DNA of 64,000 nucleotides, from the NCBI GenBank assembly GCA_012845835.1, contig JABAKD010000001.1:7180476-7244475 (forward strand). Reading direction: 5' to 3'. Under the pieces are notes generated by a model. The model had not been told where the DNA came from. It made no database searches and worked only from the letters and a program-made list of their open reading frames with translations. Source of the stretch: Undaria pinnatifida (taxonomy: Eukaryota > Sar > Phaeophyceae > Laminariales > Alariaceae). Of the stretch, positions 9,674 to 53,203 are shown piece after piece (the first letter of the stretch is position 1; each line of letters opens with the position of its first letter). The position numbers and the translations under genes are program-made.

Positions 9674-10945
9674 AAGCCGATCGCCAGTACCCGCCAAATT
9701 GGCAAAAGGGTACGGAACACCTCTAATGATGGAAGTACAGTCGCGGTTCCTCCATAGGGGGCCTGAATGTGCCCGTCGAAAACACCCGCACAATACGAGG
9801 TAACCGGCCCTACTGCTCATGCCGCCGTTACTGGAGGTTCCGATCTGTCCCGAGCGATTTTACAGGCGCTGTAGCGGCCAACCGGCACTATTCAACCGGC
9901 ACTGTAGGGGGATCACCACTACAGTATTCTACTGTACCTGATACGAGTATGAGTGCATTCACTCATACCAACGGCGGCTGCTGAGGCGTACTGCTGCCTG
10001 TGACTACTACTGCTGACGAGCGCATTCACACATACCAACGGCGGCTGCTGAGGCGTACTGCTGCCTGTGACTACTACTGCTGTCGTGTGCTTTGGTCAAT
10101 TGCTTGCCGCATCAACTAGCGATGCAGTAGCAGGGCAGTGGTCCCTCTTCACATAGTGCCGGCCGGAAATGCCGGCACTATAGCGGCAACCTGCACTACT
10201 CCACACAAACTGCCACTATTCGTTGTTCCCGGATGTGTCGAGCGATTTCACAGGCACTAAAGCGGGAAACCGGCAATGCGCAACCAGTGTGAGTTCTACT
10301 CTGCGCATGAATCAGCGTCAGCCAGGGAGGACCACGTACAGTCCCATCCATACCAGCACCCCCCCCTACATAAACACGAGCAATAGCAACAAAATGAACA
10401 ACAGCAGCGATAACAACGGCAACAAGATGTACAACAGCAGCAGCGACAGCGCGGTGGGCGACAACATCAACAGCACCATGGACGACAACATCCACGGCAG
10501 CAGCAGTAGCAGAAGCAGTGATGAAGGCAGGGTAACAGACCACGTACTAACCCATCATACCATGCTACAGGACCTCCCATGACCTCAAGCTTTCTCAAGT
10601 CCAACTCTCACCTCAACTCAAGATGCAACCTCACACTAGGAGAGTCTTTGCTCCGGCGTCAAAGCTCCTAATTCTTGTCGTACGAGCACTGCTTTCCAGG
10701 TACTGGGTAACACTAACTGTAGTGCACCGACAGGCTGATGTGCTGCTCGTTGCTTGATTACACGCGAAAATGCGGCGAAAATAGAGGTGTTCCACTCCAG
10801 AGGCGTTTTGATATAAACAGCAAGAAGAACATTGCAGCACCAACACCGCAACTGAACTGCTGTGGGTGTGTGACAGCAGCGAACTCTTCGGCCTGACCCT
10901 TTAAGCTCGATCTACCCGGTGCATTAGCTCTCTCTAGGCAAAAAT
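9674..10945. other. Presumed upstream region of the GT61 gene
   Basis: No coding exon is supported. It holds a short duplicated block (gagcgatt-tacaggc at about 9835 and again at 10235), a CAG/CAA-rich stretch at 10380-10520 and a 68-bp tandem duplication. No clear core promoter motif could be assigned. Confidence 0.45.
9954..10088. repeat. 68-bp tandem duplication
   Basis: Two near-identical units from gagtgcattcactcat, or gagcgcattcacacat, through ccaacggcggctgctgaggc to gactactactgctg. Few differences, so it is recent. Confidence 0.85.
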
Positions 10946-41946
<31,001 letters not shown>

Positions 41947-42049
41947 GAGGGTCAGCAGGTGGTGACGTCAATATTTGATCGGTGAAGATTTGGCGGGCTT
42001 GAATGTCAAGATTTTATTCCGCCCATATTTTTGCGTAGTCAAGAATTGA

Positions 42050-43060
42050 ATTTGTCAAGGTTTGGCGTGTTCAAGATTTTGATACACGGTCAATATTCGA
42101 TGGTGTTAAACCCCCTTAACACGGAAAACGTCACGTCTATGGTGAGATAATCCGTTATAGGTATTGATATGTCCAAGAATTGAGAGCATCAGCAGGTGGT
42201 GCCGTCGAAATTTGATCGGTCAAGACTTGGTGCTGTCTAGGTTTGATTGTCAAGATTTGATTCCGTCAATATTTGATGCAGTCAACATTTGAATTTGTCA
42301 ATTTTTGGTGTGATCAAGATTTGACACGGTCAACATTTGATGCCGTTAATCTCCGTCAACGTGGAAAACGTCACGTCTATGGTAAGATAATCCGCTGTAG
42401 AGATGAACCTGTCCAAGCGTTGAAAGGGAAGAGATTTGATAACATTTGATGCAGTCAAGGCTTGAATTCGTCAAGATTTGGTGCGTTCAACATTTGATAC
42501 GGTCAATATTCGATGGCGTCAAACCACGTTAACACGGAAGGCGCCGCGTCTATGGCGAAAACATCCGTTGTAAAGATGGATCTGTCCAAATATTGACATA
42601 TATATATATATTTTGTCGTCAACTTTTTTGATTCGCTCAAGATTCGGTGCGGCCCGAGATTTGTGCGTTCGAGATTTGATGCAGTCAGTATTTGGTAGCA
42701 TCAATCCCTGTCAACAAGGAAGAGGCCATTTCGATGATAAGCCTTGGTCGACATGGATCGGCCCAAGCGTTAGTGCTGCTATGGCAAGAACAGCAGTCAT
42801 GGAGATGCATCTGTCCAGGCGCTGAGACATCTGTGGACGTGATATAAATCACGTCGAGGTTTAGTGCAGTAAAGAGTGTGATGTGTTCAATATTTGATGC
42901 CGTCAATGTTTTGATGCATTGAAGATTTGATGCAGTCAACATTTGATGCGGTTCATATTTGTTGCCGTTAAATCCTGTCAACACGGAAGACAAGACGTCT
43001 ATCGTTAGAATATTGATTGTCGAGATTGGAGCTGTCCAAGCATTGAGACTCCTATCGACA
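42050..43060 (+). repeat. Array of decayed copies of the last GT61 coding segment
   Basis: The end of exon 11 (gtcaacacggaagacgccac, then gtctatggtaagaaaag and gatggatctgtccaagcatt) recurs at about 42115, 42355, 42530, 42705 and 42975 (plus a half-copy at 42775). Copies are separated by short repeats of (g/c)tcaagatttgatgc(a/g)gt. In-frame stops and indels differ from copy to copy. Confidence 0.9.
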
Positions 43061-43974
43061 TGGTTCGAGTGCTGTCGAGGTTTGACAGGGCCACGCCCTT
43101 GTGCGGCGGGCACGGTTGGGACTAGTTACTTGTTCGATTCCGATTGCATGAGAGCGACGACTCTTTTTTTGCTGTAGTGTGAGAAGGCGCTGCGAATAGC
43201 ATCCCTATATAGTTTACCCCTTGACCGAGCATTGTCTTTAGCGGTAGTGCCTCCCATCGTGTCTCCACCCGGAAACTTGGAGTAGCTAGTCATTTCTGGG
43301 AAAGGGGAAGGGGACGCGAGCTACGGTAGTGGTAGCGCTTCTTGGCCATGATAGCTCTGATAGATGGAGCTCCTTAACGGAGGAACCACCCGATACGATT
43401 GGAACGCCACCTGTGTTTTTACAACACCATTCATATCTGCCATACCTAGGCCGTGGAATACTTCATCGGGTTCATCGTGAGATGTTTCTCAGAGCTGGGT
43501 TTTGACGTTAGCTTTGGAGCTACTCAAGTGAGAGAAGCCGTACTGCAGTATATTGAGGTACACCCCCACGTTATTTTTCGTTAGGGCTAGCAGCGGGGGG
43601 GGGGGGTGAACAAATATGCATACTATGAGTGATTCTACGATACCCCCCCCCCAAACCAGCCTGTTGCGTGAGCTAGACAACCAGGGTACCGTTTTTTTTT
43701 TTGGCGGTCACCATGATGGTTATCGTGTTGGATCATATTGTGCGGGGTGGAGAACCCTAACTCCGCGCAAGGGGATTGATCGCATCACGTAGTGTGAACA
43801 TGGTAAGGCACCCACGAGGCAGTTAAATAGTAGTACCCGTTGCTGTCTCTGGAGTGGACTCATCAGAAAGCAAAGTCACTCGTTGGCGCTGTCATCCATA
43901 AGCAAAAAAGAAGGCATGGTGTCGAAGTCCATATCACGAGCGGTTCTTGGAAGGATGCAGTTCACAATTCATGC

Positions 43975-44260
43975 GACTCGCCGAACACCTCACGGCGCTT
44001 CTCGCGCTTGGTGAAAGCAATGTCTGCCTGGTTGGTGGAAAACCGATGTGCTCCGTCCTGGTATAGTAGGGATGCGAGGGTCTGTAGTCATACGACTATG
44101 ACCATGCTCAAATTGAGTACCCCCCGCCTCTCCCCAAACCAGCCTGGTTGGTAAAAACCCGACGTACTCCGTCCCGGCATAGTAGGGTGCGAGAGTCTTT
44201 GGTCACACGAGTACGACCATGCACAACGAAGTACACCCCCCCAAACCAGCTCGATTTTGT
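43975..44260 (-). repeat. R3 element, copy 2 (partly duplicated)
   Basis: In reverse complement it matches 55040-55240: ctcgccgaacacctcacggc, gtctgcctggttggtggaaa, gtgctccgtcctggtatagt. The half near the poly-G end is duplicated (44130-44250). Confidence 0.7.
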
Positions 44261-44764
44261 TTCACGAACGTTTCATGACTGCTCTACACGAGGAAGGATG
44301 TTAGGAAACAGTATATTTTTTTCCTTGTAAAATTTTCTTGTTTGCGAAGGATTATCGAACGACATCGGAGTGGCAACGGGCACCGTATTTCATTCAGGTG
44401 ATACGACCGGGAGCTGGTTTCAAAAATGGCCATTTCGTTAAAGAAAGTTGGGTGGGCTACCGTACAACGACTCCTATATACTCGGGTATGTACCTATTCC
44501 CTTGCGCGAGCGTGGCGGGCGGGCGACTAGCCGGGCCCGCAGTGCAGGGTGCTGTGTATCCTACTAAGCACTGCTTATTACTTTGGTGTTGTACGTGTTT
44601 TGGCGTTTTTGCCATGGGGGCATTCCACCGTCTTCCGTAGCGGCGGAGGAAAGGAGAATGGGGGCAAGAAGGGTGTTATTCAGGCAGACACTTTTTTGGC
44701 CACAGTTGTTTTTGGTGGTTGGCGAGTGCTACGGTTGAGGTACAGTACTGTTTAGCTAAAAACT

Positions 44765-44995
44765 TGTTGTTAACGATCGTGCTCCGTAACCCGAAATCGT
44801 CGAAATTTCATGTTTTTTTTTAGTATATTGTTCTTGAATACCTAGGCCATGGGGATTAGATGATTGTCCATCGGGTTGGGCTTTTCAGTTTTTCTCACAA
44901 TGGTGTTTTGGGTTCAGAAAGGAACAGAGCTCCTCGATAGGTTACGAGCCTCGGAAAACAAATGGTGCACCTCTGCCGTAGCATCAGTCGATTTC
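44765..44995 (+). repeat. R1 element copy
   Basis: gctccgtaacccgaaatcgt, acctaggccatggggatt, gagctcctcgataggttacg and a cacctctgccgtagcatc end. Good match to the family pattern. Confidence 0.7.
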
Positions 44996-45647
44996 CAACC
45001 TCTGTTGGGTTGGAAAAAATGTAAAAAAATGTATTTGAACCGACGAATGTCATAGCCCAAAGCTAAACCACCCACGGAAAAAATAGACCAAAGGGAAAAC
45101 CATGGTAGAAAAACGTATTCCTTCACGGATTTCTTGGAAACTCATTCGGCGGGGTGCGCTTTAAAGAAGCGTGTTATTGTGTGACGTCGTACAGCGGGCC
45201 ATTACCGTGCTGGTACGGCGGTATACCCGTGCGTACGAGTACGAACTTTACGAGGGCCTCTTGCTTGTTAGGTCTCGATACTGCTCGATACCAGGTGCGG
45301 TGCATGATATCATGGCAAACGCACTTACCTACCCTGCTCATCTGTTTGCAAATCGTTTCTTTCGCGGCGAATAACCCCGGCTGGGTACTGCATTTTCGGG
45401 GGTTGGGTTGACCTTGAAGTGTGACTTTCGACGTTTTCAATACTAATACTGCATGTTTTCCTACCCAGCCCCTACCCAACCAACGTTGGTATATCGCAAA
45501 TACTCGGATATATTTTCGGCAAAAATCTGCTATCTCTACCATAGCACGCGTCGGGAAGGTTGGTGGTGGAGGGTAACCTGGGAAAGTTGGAGATGGGAAA
45601 GTATATGGGGGGAGGGGGGGTGGGGGGCGGAAGTATGGGGGCGAGGA

Positions 45648-45912
45648 CGCCTGCTACGATAGAAGGTGGCACTTTTTCGCTGACATGCTTTCTGAATTTC
45701 GGGACTCGTTAACGCAATATCGCTGGAATGTGTCATTTTTAGTTTTCGCGTTTGTTTATTATTTTTCGCGATATACCTACGCAAAGGACGTGAGATGTTT
45801 CAACGGGTTTCGGTTTCATTTTTTTCAAAACCGGTTTTTGGGTGGGGGTATTATGCTCAGGTTAAGAGCCCCGAAAAATTATGCTGCCCCTTTACGATAG
45901 CATGTGTCGGAG
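45648..45912. mobile_element. R1 element with both inverted ends
   Basis: Ends acgcctgctacgatagaagg and cctttacgatagcatgtgtc are inverted. Internal tttctgaatttcgggactcg and gttaagagccccg blocks are present. About 265 bp. Confidence 0.65.
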
Positions 45913-46689
45913 AGGGTTATAGGGTTGGAGGGAAACAGGCAGGGTTGGGGGTGGCTGCATAAGGGGGACAGGGTGTAGGTGGAAGGAAAGCGAGGGAGAG
46001 TTGGAGGTGGAAATATGGGGGGAGGGTTGGTCTCGGGCAATGGGCACCAAGAGATGAGGGCGGCAACGGTATCGAAAAACTAGGGGATTCGGGTGGCAAC
46101 AGCTGAGGCCCCTAGGCTAGTATTCTGGTACATAGGTTTGACTCATTTTCTCTGGCTTGCACAAATGGCTTCCGATGCTGTAGGTAGGAAAATAAAGTAA
46201 CGTGACCAGTTTGTTTGGGAAATGCTTCGCGATCTTCGTCCCCTGAGGAGCAAAAACATTGCGTACAAACAGTATTTTCCTTTATTGGGTGCGTGCGTAC
46301 TTCATGTTACCCCTAGCTAACACGTAGGGAGCTATGACATGGTTCCGATTGTGGTCTCGTTTTGTCTGTTTCCCGGGTGCTCCTGCCGCGGGGATACTGT
46401 ATCAGTTGTAACATTCCGTCGTAGCTTCTATTAGCATAGTCTAAAGCTATAAATACAAAGATGTACGACAAACGAGAAGACGTTGCCAAGAGGTTACTTT
46501 TTCGTCTCGGCCTCATTATAGGATTCTCGAACCTTGGAATTCTCGGCCAAATCCCTTTGTTCGAGCGCTTTTCTTCGGGGGGCGGCTCCAGCACCCCTTG
46601 CCCTTCCTTATCTGGTCCGTACCTGGCCGTTAACGCGTACGAGGACTAAGAAGATTGGCTAACTCGTGATGGTGGACGGTAAGCGTTGG

Positions 46690-47525
46690 CCCAGTAAGCT
46701 CGCAATTGTTTTCGCTCAACTCGGGTTTTCTCGCATACTGCTCCTCGCAGAGGGCAAACGTTCGCATTGCAACCCCAATTCATCCACTCATTCGCATAAT
46801 AGGTCGCGTAAAAAGCGATATTGAGCCTTAATCAGGTTGACGTGCAGAGCAAGCACGCTCAAAATGAGGATGAGAAACGCTTGAACATCACCAAACGCAA
46901 TAAAAATGGGCGGAGTCGAGACATTTTCGTATGCATCCAGGATTCAGGACCCCCCAGTTTACAACTGGAAACCCGTTTTCGGGGACAAATTACTTGGAGT
47001 TGTTGTAGGGGTTTGGGGCTCCAAGGAGTTTCAAACAAAAATGATAGGACAGTGCGTATTTGGCTCACATAATGGTCGAATAGTCACGGAATACCTGGTA
47101 GTAAATAACTTGGAGCCCCAAAAGCCTTTCCTATGCTATTTCGAAGCAAATTTGTCCCCAGAAACGGGTGGTCAGTTGTAAAAGCGTTACGACCTTGCCC
47201 GCGTAGTCACCTCAAAAGATCTGTCACTTGCGCGACCCCGAAAAAAGTCGCAGATTTAAGCCCGATTTCAGTCGCTCGTTAATTATTGGGTCAAAGCCTA
47301 TCAACAAACTCGAAATTATTATCGCTCAACTCGGATTTTCTCGCATAGGGCAACAGATCGCATTGCGACCGCAAATCGTACAAAACGCTCGAGCTCGGGA
47401 TCAATCGAAAGCTTGCAATTATTTTCGCTCAACTCAGATTATTCTCGCAAATATATGATAGTACTCGCATAGGGCAACAAATCGCATTGCGACCGCAATT
47501 CGTACATAACGCTCGAGCTCGGAAT
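46690..47525. repeat. ~115-bp repeat, three copies (R5), split by R6
   Basis: Units contain ttttcgctcaactcgg, ttttctcgcata, agggcaaca-atcgcattgcg and accgcaattcgtacataacg. Copies lie at about 46705-46790, 47315-47395 and 47410-47520; the last two are in tandem. Confidence 0.75.
46950..47195. mobile_element. R6 MITE-like element with long inverted ends
   Basis: The left arm (tttacaactggaaacccgtt, ttcggggacaaatta) and right arm (its complement, ending cagttgtaaaagcg) are inverted repeats of about 70-90 bp. tttggggctccaag is present on both sides. Solo ends occur at 36930, 55625, 59460 and 63930. No ORF. Confidence 0.75.
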
Positions 47526-49429
47526 CAATCTGAAAAAAAAAAGCCGTGTGTATCTTTACCGTAGCGCGTGCGTCCATTCGCCGTGTAGCACTTGAGGACA
47601 GATAGATTCTCCGAAAAAGTGCGCTCTCAGCATGACAACACGGGCTTTGTAATTTCTTCCTGCAGCGCGTACAACTCAGAATACAATAAGACATTCCCCC
47701 CCCCTCATTTAGCTCACCCAACGTTCCCTCATACAGCTCATACAAACTATTTTCCTTATACGTGCCGTACACACGTAGTCCAGTCCCTGCGACGCGCTAC
47801 AATAAAGGGTAGCACGTTTTGGCCCGACTATTTTACTGTTGAACTGGACTGCCTATCTGAGGATCTGTCCTTATTAGCGCTGGAATACCATCGCAGGAGT
47901 TCTGCCATAAAGCTAGGCCGTGAGATTTTGTTCACGTTCTGGTTCCGCTTTTTTCTCGTCTCGACGTCCGTGTTTGGGTAACCCCAGAAAAACTAGGAGT
48001 GTTACCCCTACGTACCGTAGCATGCAACCTCATACAGTGCATACAACTCCGTCCCTTTATAAACCGCACATATAAAAATGAATTCTCTCACACACTACTC
48101 ATTCGGCAGTCCCACCCTCTCTTCCTCGCTTCCGTCTCTCTGCCAAACACTAACTAGCTATCCCAACCCCCCACTATCTATTGGAAACAGAAGAAAACGC
48201 ACGAATAAGAACAAGAGCAAGGGAGCGGACAGCCGGAAGCTGTACTGTACCCTGTACCGACCCATGGGCAACATAACTAAGCGGAATTTGATTCCTAAAC
48301 ACACTTTGCCAAAGGAAGAGCAACGGAAAACAGCATATCGTCGCGAAGCTACTTGGAACTACAGGCGAAACATATTTCCTAATTTTGAGTAACCGATACT
48401 CTCTCTCCACAAACCTAATTGAAAACCGGAGGCGAAACTTATGTGGCCAACATGAGAGCAACAGGCAACCCCTTGTTACAAAAACTCCTTGTTGATTTAT
48501 AAACCTACTTGGAAATATAGTCAAAATATATTGTGGATAAAATGTATGCTGCATGTACGAGCAACACCGGAGAAACCGACCGTTCCTTTTTCCAGCGCGC
48601 CTTCCAGTTGCCGAGCGACGTTCGAAGCGAGGCCGCAGTCGACGCCTATTAATCACAATAGCCCTTCTAGAGCTAACCACACATCCACCAAGCTACTTTG
48701 GGAAACCAGTTGCCAACCACTCGGAACCAGACGAGATCAGGACAGGACCGGAGTCATTTTTCGACGGCCACAGGCTTACCTTAAACCCACAACCTCCGAA
48801 AAAGTGCCATACACTTATGTCCAAGTTTGTCCCAAACAAAACGTAGGCAGCCCTGAAAGGGCTGAGATTCCTCATCACCGCTATGCATGGCATGAGTACA
48901 ACCCCCCCCCCCCCCCCCACCACGCCTTCCTCCCCGTTGATCAGACAACGGCGGTCATCGTCCTGTTTGTTTGATATGGCAAAGCCTGGGGCCAAGGCTA
49001 CTGCCAGGGAAGGACAGTATGCGCCAGGATACCGCGATGGTGGTAACCCACCAACTAACAAAACATCCAGGAGTCCAGACTCCATAAGCACGAGAAAACA
49101 AAATCGAAAGCACGCCAAAAAGAGAACACTCAGAGCGGGACCAAAGCAAAAACAATAAACTAAAAGCACTGCACCGAAAGTGCATTACAACACTAACAAA
49201 ACCAGGATCGCGGAAACGCCAACTGACAAACAAAAAACTACGTTCTTACTCTCTCACTCTCAATGACCTCCCGTCCGTTCGGTACCAACCTTTGCGTGCA
49301 GGCGGCGTACTCTACCGCGCTGCTCGCGACAATCATCGTCCGCATCTCAAGACACATAAAAAAATGACAAAATTACTTGAGGTGACCTCGTCGAAACCAG
49401 CAAGTCTTCAACAACCTCTTACGATACCT

Positions 49430-49995
49430 CGTGATCCGTACGCCATACTCGGCGGACGGCGCTTGCCGTACAATTTTCAACGCGTACGGAGTTTGCCGTA
49501 CAATTTTACCGTACGTTGTTAGGCTCGAAATGAATGCTCGACCCAAAGTATTTGTACGGCGTTTGCTTTTCACCGGTCATCATATGGTGTCTGCCGCGCA
49601 TACAACTTCGTCGTAGTTTGTGTGTACTGGGCAATTGTCAACGCATGAGTTATGCATCGTACAGCGTATGCTGTGCAAATCTCGCCGTACGGCGGTTGCC
49701 GTGGAAGTTTACTGTACGATACTTGCCGGAACATTCTTGCCGTGACGCGGTACGATGATGACCCGTACAATGCTCATTGAATGGCCTTTGCCGAACAACT
49801 CGCACGATAAAAAATCTTCCGTACGGTTACCGCTGCACACACGGGGTGTTCGCAGTATAATTCTCGCCCTATGGCGTTTCTTGCCCAATTCTCGGCGTAC
49901 GACGGTTGCCGTAAAAACTCTCCGCGTACGGCGTTTGCCGTACGATTCTCGGCGTACGGTAATTGCCGTACAGTTCTCGGCGTACGGCGTTTGCC
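49430..49995. repeat. CGTACGG / GCCGTAC hairpin minisatellite
   Basis: Units of roughly 27-30 bp contain cgtacggcgtttgccgtaca followed by attctcgg. The gtacggc and gccgtac words within a unit are inverse, so each unit can fold. The period is irregular. Confidence 0.8.
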
Positions 49996-51889
49996 GCGCC
50001 ATGTGTCTCTTCCATTTTCTACCTTACTCCAGTTTCACAGCAACGTTGACACCGCAACACATTTTGCCATATGCGGCCCTTCTGCCGGTGTTACACGACC
50101 CCTCCTAACACAAACGTACAGCCCTCCCTGTCCCCCCACTATGTTCGTGCGCACCCCAAAAATCCATAAAGGGACGAACAAAAAAAAAGGGCCGGGAAAC
50201 TTTCACCTCTTCTGTCTATCTGCTGTACAATTATTCCTTCAACACACTAGAAGTCCATCAAACACCACCTTCCTCAGAAAATCTTCCCACTAGAAGTGAC
50301 TGTATGAATGCCATGCCATCATACGCGCCAAGTGGTGTGGAGTGAAAAAAAAATATTGGACTGAGGATATGCCCGACACTATGGGACGAAACGTCACATC
50401 TTGACGTAAACTATTTTAGATCCTTTCATCATTGCAAAAAGTACCCCTCATAAATTCCAAGTAGTTGTTCCCCACAACAAGCGGGTGCAACTCTGAGAAA
50501 GAACAAAAACAATGAGGGCGGGAGGAAGGAGCGGGGGGGGGGGGGGGGGGCTGGGACTAGACGATCATGCGATACAAGCATGTTCTGGTATTACCCGGGA
50601 AAGTCCTCATGCGACGTGCCAAAAAAAAAAAAAAAAAGAAACTTTCGTCCCCCCTCTCCCGAAAATAGGACGGTTTAGTATCACGACGGCTTTTACCCAA
50701 AAAATGTAATAAAACGAAATTCAAGGGGGTAGAAAAAGAGGCGATCGATAAAAAAAAAACACGCCCGGTTCTTGCCCGTACCTTGACGATCGAGGAGTTT
50801 CGCCTTGAAAAAAGGCGGGCATCGCCCTCGATGTGACCATATACACCCCCCCCCCCGCCCCTTCCGTCTCTCCCTACACCTATCAGGAGTATGGTCCGTA
50901 TCGGCGCGGGCTGTCATATTCGACTCCTGGCTCAAAAAAATACAAAAAAACACATCGAAACAAAGCGAAACGTATTCTACCCAAAATAAAATCGGTTCGC
51001 AAAATGCAGAAGCTTATCTCTGTTAATAGTAGATCAACGAAGTATCTGTCGCGAGATAGAGAGAGCGCGAAGAGATATTTTATAAAACACGATACGAGCG
51101 CAATACTTCTTGGTTGTCCCCCCCCCCCCCGACATGGAGCCTTCCATTTTTCTCGTTGGCTCAACCGCCGTGTGTGCGTGCCCCCTTGCGCCTCATCTCA
51201 CACTCTTTGAAAAAAAAAATCAAATACTACGCCCCATCATCCTCAAAAAGCACGGACCGTTTTAGAGGAGGGGCGGCGGCGTTTTCCCAACTGCCGACGG
51301 GGGAGCTAGTCACGATCACAGCTGCTCAACCCTCCCACCTTACAGCCCCAGGATAGACTACATTTATCGAGAAATGACTCGAAAACGCCAATATATCTAT
51401 ATGGAAACCCTCCAGCGGCCTATGCGCCTGCTCGCCCGGGTAAAACGAAAACAAACGAACAATCTCGTGCGCCACCCTTCACACCCCCAGACAGGTGCTC
51501 AGAACAAGGATTATAATACAGAGCAACATACCATCAACATCAGTGTACCACTCTGGGCGGAAATATGAGGATCGTTGGGACGTCAAACATGAATACCCCA
51601 TCTCTCCTTACATGCATGTCCAAATTCGTAGGACTTTTCTTCCCCCCCTCTGACTCTGCTCCTAGCGAGAAGTATACCAAGAACCTATGCCTCGCTTTGG
51701 CGGGGGGGTGGGGGGGGGGGGGGGGTCGCAGCGAGGGGAAATAACGGCGTTTTCCCGGCCCCTGCGCCATAAAAGACGCACCATCAATTGAGGGGCTTTT
51801 TCAGGGCCTCTGGTCTGGAAATAAAACAGCATCGCAATACCGTCTGTCGGTCCCTAATCTTGTCGAAAAAACAGGAATCGAAATCGAGA

Positions 51890-52095
51890 CGGATTACGAT
51901 GGGGGGGCTACAAGGGGTCGGGCACCCGTTACATCGCCATCTATACGTGATGGTCAAACCCATCATAAAATTAAGCCCGAATCCTAACCGACGCTATCGG
52001 TCAACAGTCGGGGGAGGGTAGGGGGGAGGGGGCTAGAACGGGTTGGGGACCCGTTTCATTGCCGCCTTCGGTAATATCAATCCATTATGAATAGG
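51890..52095. repeat. ~115-bp degenerate tandem duplication
   Basis: A block with ggggtcgggcacccgttaca and catcataaaattaag recurs as gggttggggacccgtttcat and gataataaaatg. A poly-G-rich spacer separates the units. Confidence 0.55.
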
Positions 52096-52859
52096 CTTTG
52101 GGAGCTCCCATCCGATAATAAAATGTGTAACGCAAAGATATGTACCGGTTCGCCGGTCGGTACTTCGATATATATATATATTTCTACTAAGGGAAAGTGT
52201 AAATGTTTCTTTTCGAGGCTTCCCGGGCGACGCCTTGGATATCTCCCCTTCTACCACACCCTTCTACTACTACCACTACATTCCAATTACCTTCCGTTCC
52301 AATATCTATATAAATTTCTCTCTTTTCCGCGCTTCCCAACCCTTTCTCTCCCTCTCTCTTGCTTCCAGCCTCCCCCCCTCCCTTCCCTTCTCTCAAGCTT
52401 TGTTACTTCCAACCTCCCCCCGTCTTCCGTAACCCCCCCCCCCCCCCCCCACGCTTGTCTTCGTCGCCACAAGCTTAAAGCAACAAAGAAGATTGTCATC
52501 CGGACGGATTAATTCCTCACATGAAGCGAATCGAAAATTAGGCGATTTCTTCTCCCCCACCCATAAGATAATTCTTCTCTAATCCTTGCGGTAGGACGCG
52601 ACACTACCCGGCATGCAGGGGTAGAGGGGGAGAGCGGGGGAGCGGGGGGGACACCCCCTCGCCACTAAACCAACCCTCCATCCACCCAGGAGACACGGCG
52701 TTCCAAACCCTCCCCGAAACACAACAAACACGTTTTTGTTCGGTTTGGTTCACCTAAACGGGCGTAGGATGCTCCTACATCTTCATCTCAGAGACGAATC
52801 GCTAGTAAGAGTATCCCCACCCGCTACTCCCGACAACCTCCTTCACTGACCTGAGGAGG

Positions 52860-53203
52860 AGATTTACCCCCCCTCCCCAACCCCCAACCCGCCTCCTCAA
52901 TCATGTATTTGATATGCCCCCCCCCCCCTAAATAGAAGCACAGACTTCTCGCCTATATTGTCTCTTCGCCCAAAACCCATGACGGAAGGCCGTACGAACC
53001 GCCCCTTCGGTACTATGGCCTTTCACCCCCCCCCCCCCCCCCCCCAACCCCCAATCCGCCTCCTCAATCAATCATGTATTTGATATGCCCCCCCCCCCCC
53101 CCTTAATACAAGCACAGACTTCTCGCCTATACTGTCTCTTCGCCCAAATCCCATGACGGAAGGCCGTTCGAACCGCCCTCACAGTACTATGGCCTTTCAC
53201 GTA
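52860..53203. repeat. ~168-bp tandem duplication bounded by poly-C
   Basis: Two units run from a poly-C tract through cctcctcaatcatgtatttg, agcacagacttctcgcctat and catgacggaaggccg to actatggcctttca. Differences are few. Confidence 0.9.

Noticed and set aside
49430-49995. CRISPR-like array of short hairpins
   Set aside because: Irregular period, no unique spacers, no cas genes, eukaryotic context.
50770-50835. A possible short minus-strand exon ending at a GTACGG donor
   Set aside because: About 17 codons with no family resemblance and no partner exons nearby.
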